A model generated the notes under the pieces. It made no database searches. It was given only the letters and a program-made list of their open reading frames with translations, and was not told the origin of the DNA. DNA of 64,000 nt, from contig NZ_CP102826.1 in assembly GCF_025643595.1 (NCBI RefSeq), positions 5,084,001-5,148,000 of the forward strand. The letters are read 5' to 3'. The DNA comes from Saccharopolyspora rosea. Its GTDB lineage: Bacteria; Actinomycetota; Actinomycetes; Mycobacteriales; Pseudonocardiaceae. A program made the position numbers and the translations under genes. Shown piece after piece: positions 60,932 through 64,000 of this stretch (positions are counted from its first letter, which is position 1; each line of letters begins with the position of its first letter).

Positions 60932-61663
60932 TTACGGCGAGGTTAACCGGCGACCTCCGAGCAGAGCTGTTCCGACACGCACCCGCGTGGAGCCGTGGGC
61001 GACAGCACTCTCCAGATCACCGCTCATCCCTGCCGACACCTCGCCAGCTTCCGGGTGATCCCGTCGCACGCGCTCGGAGATCACCGAAAGTGTGGCAAAA
61101 GCCACCTCTGGATCACCGTACAGGGGGGCCACCGCCATCACGCCCCGGAGTCGAAGATCACTCGACACGGCAATCTTCTCCGCGAGCGCCGGCACGTCCT
61201 CGGGCGGACATCCGCCGCGTTCCGGACGCGGGTCCAGATTGACCTGGATGAGCACGTCGAGCGGGTCGTCCCGGTCACCCGCGTCCAGCGCGTTGGCGGT
61301 GGCGCGTTGCAGGGCGTCGACGAGCCGCTCGCTGTCCACGGACTCGACGACGTCGGCCCAGCGGACCACGGCGCGCGCCTTGTTCCGCTGCAACTGCCCG
61401 ACCATGCGCCAGCGGACCGCGGCGTCCGGGCGCAGCTCGGCGAATTCGGCGACCTTGCCGCGCGCCTCCTGTTCCCGGTTCTCGGCGAACTCGGTCAGCC
61501 CCAGGTCGGACAGCAGCGCCGCGTCCGAGGCGGGGAAGGTCTTGGTCACCGCCACCAGCTCGACCTCGCTGGGGTCCCGCCCGGCGGCGCGGCAGGCCGC
61601 GTCCAGCCGCGCGCGGACCTCCTGGAGGGATTCGGCCAGTTCGCGCCGCCGTTCCTCGCTCAC
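60932..61663 (-). CDS. PLP homeostasis protein (YggS/PROSC family)
   Basis: PLP-binding protein without known catalytic activity that buffers the cofactor and affects amino-acid balance. The 243-residue barrel has the PLP lysine in [22 protein letters not shown], and the phosphate-binding [17 protein letters not shown]. The GTG start overlaps the pgeF stop by 4 bases, keeping the conserved ftsZ-pgeF-yggS-sepF order. Confidence 0.93.
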   Translation of the reverse strand: MSEERRRELAESLQEVRARLDAACRAAGRDPSEVELVAVTKTFPASDAALLSDLGLTEFAENREQEARGKVAEFAELRPDAAVRWRMVGQLQRNKARAVVRWADVVESVDSERLVDALQRATANALDAGDRDDPLDVLIQVNLDPRPERGGCPPEDVPALAEKIAVSSDLRLRGVMAVAPLYGDPEVAFATLSVISERVRRDHPEAGEVSAGMSGDLESAVAHGSTRVRVGTALLGGRRLTSP

Positions 61664-62379
61664 TCGTCGCCCTCCGGGTCGATCCAGATCACCGAGCCGA
61701 GCCGGCCGGTGCGCCCCCCGTCGCGGCGGTGGCTGAACAACTCCGGCGACTCGATCGTGCAGCGCGGGTCCACCCCGATGCGGGCGATCCCGGCCTGCGC
61801 CAACTGTTCCCACATCCCCGCGCGCAGGTCGAGCCCGGTCGTGCCGCGACGGGTCCGGCACGCGCTGCCGGGCAGGTGTTCCTCCACATCGGCCTGCATC
61901 TCGCGCGGCACCTCGTAGCACTCGCCGCAGGCCGCCGGGCCCAGCAGCGCCTCCACCCGGTCCAGCCGGGCGCCGGCCTCGCGCATGGCCTTGAGCGCCG
62001 AGACGAGCACTCCGACCCGGGCGCCGACGCGTCCCGCGTGGACCGCCGCGACCACCCCGGCCTCCGGATCGGCGAGCAGCGCGGGCACGCAGTCCGCGGT
62101 CAGCACCACCAGCGCGAGACCGGGTTCCGCGGTCACGAGCGCGTCGGTCGCCTCGACGGCTTCGGGGCGGGGTCCGTCCACCACCGTCGCGGTGCGGCCG
62201 TGGATCTGCTCCATCCACACCAGACGGTCCGCCGGAAGGCCGATGCCCTCGGCGAGCCGACGCTGGTTGGCCGCCACCGCGGCCGGGTCGTCACCGACCC
62301 TGCCGCCCAGGTTGAACGAGTCGTACGGCGGCGCCGAGACGCCGCCCTCCCGCGTGGTGATCACGCGCCGAATCCGCAC
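61660..62379 (-). CDS. pgeF: Peptidoglycan editing factor / purine nucleoside phosphorylase family (YfiH)
   Basis: YfiH/LACC1 family; bacterial members remove wrong residues from UDP-MurNAc peptides or act on purine nucleosides. The 239-residue product has WMEQIHG, LTADCVPALL, and VHAGRVGARVG, which hold the His-Cys-His metal triad; the usual HAGWRG is HAGRVG here. GTG at 62379 with GGAGG upstream is preferred over a start 14 codons earlier. It follows ftsZ after 120 bp. Confidence 0.88.
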   Translation of the reverse strand: MRIRRVITTREGGVSAPPYDSFNLGGRVGDDPAAVAANQRRLAEGIGLPADRLVWMEQIHGRTATVVDGPRPEAVEATDALVTAEPGLALVVLTADCVPALLADPEAGVVAAVHAGRVGARVGVLVSALKAMREAGARLDRVEALLGPAACGECYEVPREMQADVEEHLPGSACRTRRGTTGLDLRAGMWEQLAQAGIARIGVDPRCTIESPELFSHRRDGGRTGRLGSVIWIDPEGDE

Positions 62380-62469
62380 TTCTCCGCCTCCCCGGGCACC
62401 TCGCCGGACGTGCCCGCACACAAATCGACACCGGAACAGGCGTTCCGGTGCCGATTCTCGCGCATGCTC

Positions 62470-62487
62470 CCCGCCCGAGGGGGCGGG
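62470..62487 (-). terminator. Hairpin between ftsZ and pgeF
   Basis: CCCGCCC (62470-62476) pairs with GGGCGGG (62481-62487) over a 4-base loop, 12 bases after the ftsZ stop. It may attenuate readthrough into the downstream division genes or stabilise the ftsZ message. Confidence 0.5.
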
Positions 62488-62499
62488 CCCGCACCGCCG

Positions 62500-64000
62500 T
62501 CAGCGGCGCATGAACGGGGGGATGTCGACGTCGTCGTCGTTGTCGTCACCGACCGGGACGGCGCGGTTGGGCAGCGACCCGGTGCGCCCGGCCGTGCCGG
62601 TGTGCGTCGGGTACCCGCCGCTCGCGCGGGCCGGCACCGTGACGCCCTGCTGCCCGGTCGTCGAGCCGTCGCCGCCGAACGGCCCCTGCCGCGGGGGGAC
62701 GCTGGTGCGCTGCGGCGCGGACTCCTGCTGCTCCGGGCGGTAGCTCTCGGTCCGCTGCTCCTGGGCGGGCTCGGTGCTCGGCACGGGCTGCGGAGCGGGA
62801 GTCGACTGCTGCGGCTGCTGCGGCTGCGCCGGTTGTTGCGGCTGCACCGGCTGCTGCTGCGTCGGCTGCTGCTGGGCCGGGGGCTCCGGCTGCGCCGGCT
62901 GCGGCGCCGGGGCGGGCGCCGCCGGGCGTTCCGGCTCGGACCGCGGCTGCTGCACGGCGGGCCGCGCGGTGCTCTCGGTCCCCGAGGACGGGGACTCCAC
63001 CACGTTGTCCTCCGGGCGCGAGGAGACCTTGGTCGGCTCCAGCTTCTTGTGCGTCGGCGCACCGGAATCGAAACCGGCGGCGATCACCGTGACGCGCACC
63101 TCGTCGCCGAGGGAGTCGTCGATGACCGTACCGAAGATGATGTTGGCCTCGGGGTGCGCGGACTCCTGCACCAGCGACGCGGACTCGTTGATCTCGAACA
63201 GCCCGAGGTCGGATCCGCCCGCTATGGCCAGCAGCACGCCGTGCGCGCCTTCCATGGACGCCTCCAGCAGCGGCGAGTTGATCGCCTTCTGCGCGGCTTC
63301 CACGGCTCTGCCCTCCCCTCTCGCGGAGCCGATGCCCATCAAGGCACTGCCCGCCCCGGACATGACGCTCTTGACGTCGGCGAAGTCCAGGTTGATCAGA
63401 CCGGGCGTAGTGATCAGGTCGGTGATGCCCTGCACACCGGACAGCAGCACTTCGTCGGCCGAGCGGAAGGCGTCCATCAGGCTGACCCCGATGTCGCCGA
63501 GCTGCAGCAGCCGGTCGTTGGGGATCACGATCAGCGTGTCGCACTCGTCGCGGAGCGCCTTGATCCCCTCTTCGGCCTGCTGCGCGCGGCGCTTGCCCTC
63601 GAAGGAGAACGGTCGGGTGACCACACCGATGGTCAGCGCGCCGAGCTTGCGGGCGACCTGCGCGACCACGGGTGCGCCGCCGGTGCCGGTGCCGCCGCCC
63701 TCCCCGGCGGTCACGAACACCATGTCGGCGCCCTTGAGGACCTCCTCGATCTCCTCCTTGTGGTCCTCGGCCGCCTGCCTGCCGACCTCCGGCGCCGCAC
63801 CGGCGCCGAGACCCCGGGTGAGCTCCCGGCCGATGTCGAGCTTGACATCGGCGTCGGACATCAGCAGGGCCTGCGCGTCGGTGTTCACCGCGATGAACTC
63901 GACGCCTTTGAGCCCGACCTCGATCATGCGGTTCACGGCGTTGACGCCGCCGCCGCCGATGCCGACGACCTTGATCACCGCGAGGTAGTTGTGCGGGGGC
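62500..64000 (-). CDS. ftsZ: Cell division GTPase FtsZ (start just outside window)
   Basis: Tubulin-like GTPase forming the Z ring. About 500 codons are visible; the frame runs to the window edge reading PPHNYLAV before [11 protein letters not shown], so only the first two or so residues are missing. The GTP-binding [12 protein letters not shown], the T7 loop ([11 protein letters not shown]) and the conserved tail [12 protein letters not shown] (SepF/FtsW contact) are present. Between core and tail lies an unusually long Pro/Gln-rich linker of roughly 170 residues. Confidence 0.97.
   Translation of the reverse strand, partial: PPHNYLAVIKVVGIGGGGVNAVNRMIEVGLKGVEFIAVNTDAQALLMSDADVKLDIGRELTRGLGAGAAPEVGRQAAEDHKEEIEEVLKGADMVFVTAGEGGGTGTGGAPVVAQVARKLGALTIGVVTRPFSFEGKRRAQQAEEGIKALRDECDTLIVIPNDRLLQLGDIGVSLMDAFRSADEVLLSGVQGITDLITTPGLINLDFADVKSVMSGAGSALMGIGSARGEGRAVEAAQKAINSPLLEASMEGAHGVLLAIAGGSDLGLFEINESASLVQESAHPEANIIFGTVIDDSLGDEVRVTVIAAGFDSGAPTHKKLEPTKVSSRPEDNVVESPSSGTESTARPAVQQPRSEPERPAAPAPAPQPAQPEPPAQQQPTQQQPVQPQQPAQPQQPQQSTPAPQPVPSTEPAQEQRTESYRPEQQESAPQRTSVPPRQGPFGGDGSTTGQQGVTVPARASGGYPTHTGTAGRTGSLPNRAVPVGDDNDDDVDIPPFMRR

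Overview
This window comes from a high-GC actinobacterium, most probably a member of the Pseudonocardiaceae close to Saccharopolyspora. The evidence is the base composition and codon use, the frequent GTG starts and 4-base ATGA/GTGA gene overlaps, and the gene content: a mycobacteria-like hisI-trpE-trpC-trpB-trpA-lgt order, DivIVA/Wag31, SepF, a PriA-type isomerase, an AftA-type arabinofuranosyltransferase (arabinogalactan wall) and an actinobacterial SAM-IV riboswitch. No mycolate genes are in the window. The assignment is an inference; no 16S rRNA or other marker is present.

Layout. 1-1692: the end of an iron-siderophore or cobalamin ABC importer (membrane permease, cut by the window edge, plus ATPase). 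1805-8364 (minus): trpE, a Trp-operon-associated membrane protein, a possible 27-codon ORF coupled to trpC, then trpC, trpB, trpA and lgt. A TetR regulator diverges from trpE. 9169-15182 (minus): hisI, hisF, a secreted S33 peptidase, priA, hisH and a two-gene split transketolase, with soxR diverging from the transketolase. 15758-19545: a CitB/CitA-like two-component system divergent from the C4-dicarboxylate carrier dctA. 19627-22595: a Tat-exported phospholipase C and an alpha/beta hydrolase. 22889-25963 (minus): hisD-hisC-hisB, separated by about 9.3 kb from the rest of the histidine genes. 26160-33113: zinc carboxypeptidase, membrane proteins, a GntR-centred group (DUF2848 protein, MHS-type transporter, GntR, nitrilase) and a CPBP protease. 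33203-37472: nadA-nadB-nadC divergent from a probable NrtR repressor, with a palindrome between them. 37517-43423: LON-domain protein, a secreted or anchored protein, a DUF2567 protein, aftA and a cytochrome P450. 43561-51259: dnaE1, an HTH/proline-rich protein and pntA1-pntA2-pntB. 51340-64000 (minus): a small protein, an RluA-family pseudouridine synthase, lspA, a class V aminotransferase behind a SAM-IV riboswitch, ileS behind a T-box, and the division cluster ftsZ-pgeF-yggS-sepF-yggT-wag31.

How the genes fit together. Tryptophan and histidine synthesis dominate the left half. No trpF is present, so PriA is expected to isomerise both ProFAR (His) and PRA (Trp). The transketolase pair sits 10 bases upstream of hisH on the same strand. 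It could therefore feed ribose-5-phosphate/PRPP into both pathways, and its start region carries palindromes next to soxR.

The most unusual structure is a family of modular intergenic repeats, with about ten sites in 64 kb. One end is often fused to the stop codon of the upstream gene (TGAG-N-GCCTGTCTTC-type sequence). Two long copies, about 230 and 290 bp in opposite orientation, share a hairpin-bearing core and have imperfect terminal inverted repeats. A separable module, AAGCGGC-GTCA-GCCGCTT, often with a pyrimidine-rich tail, looks like a mobile or recruited transcription terminator.
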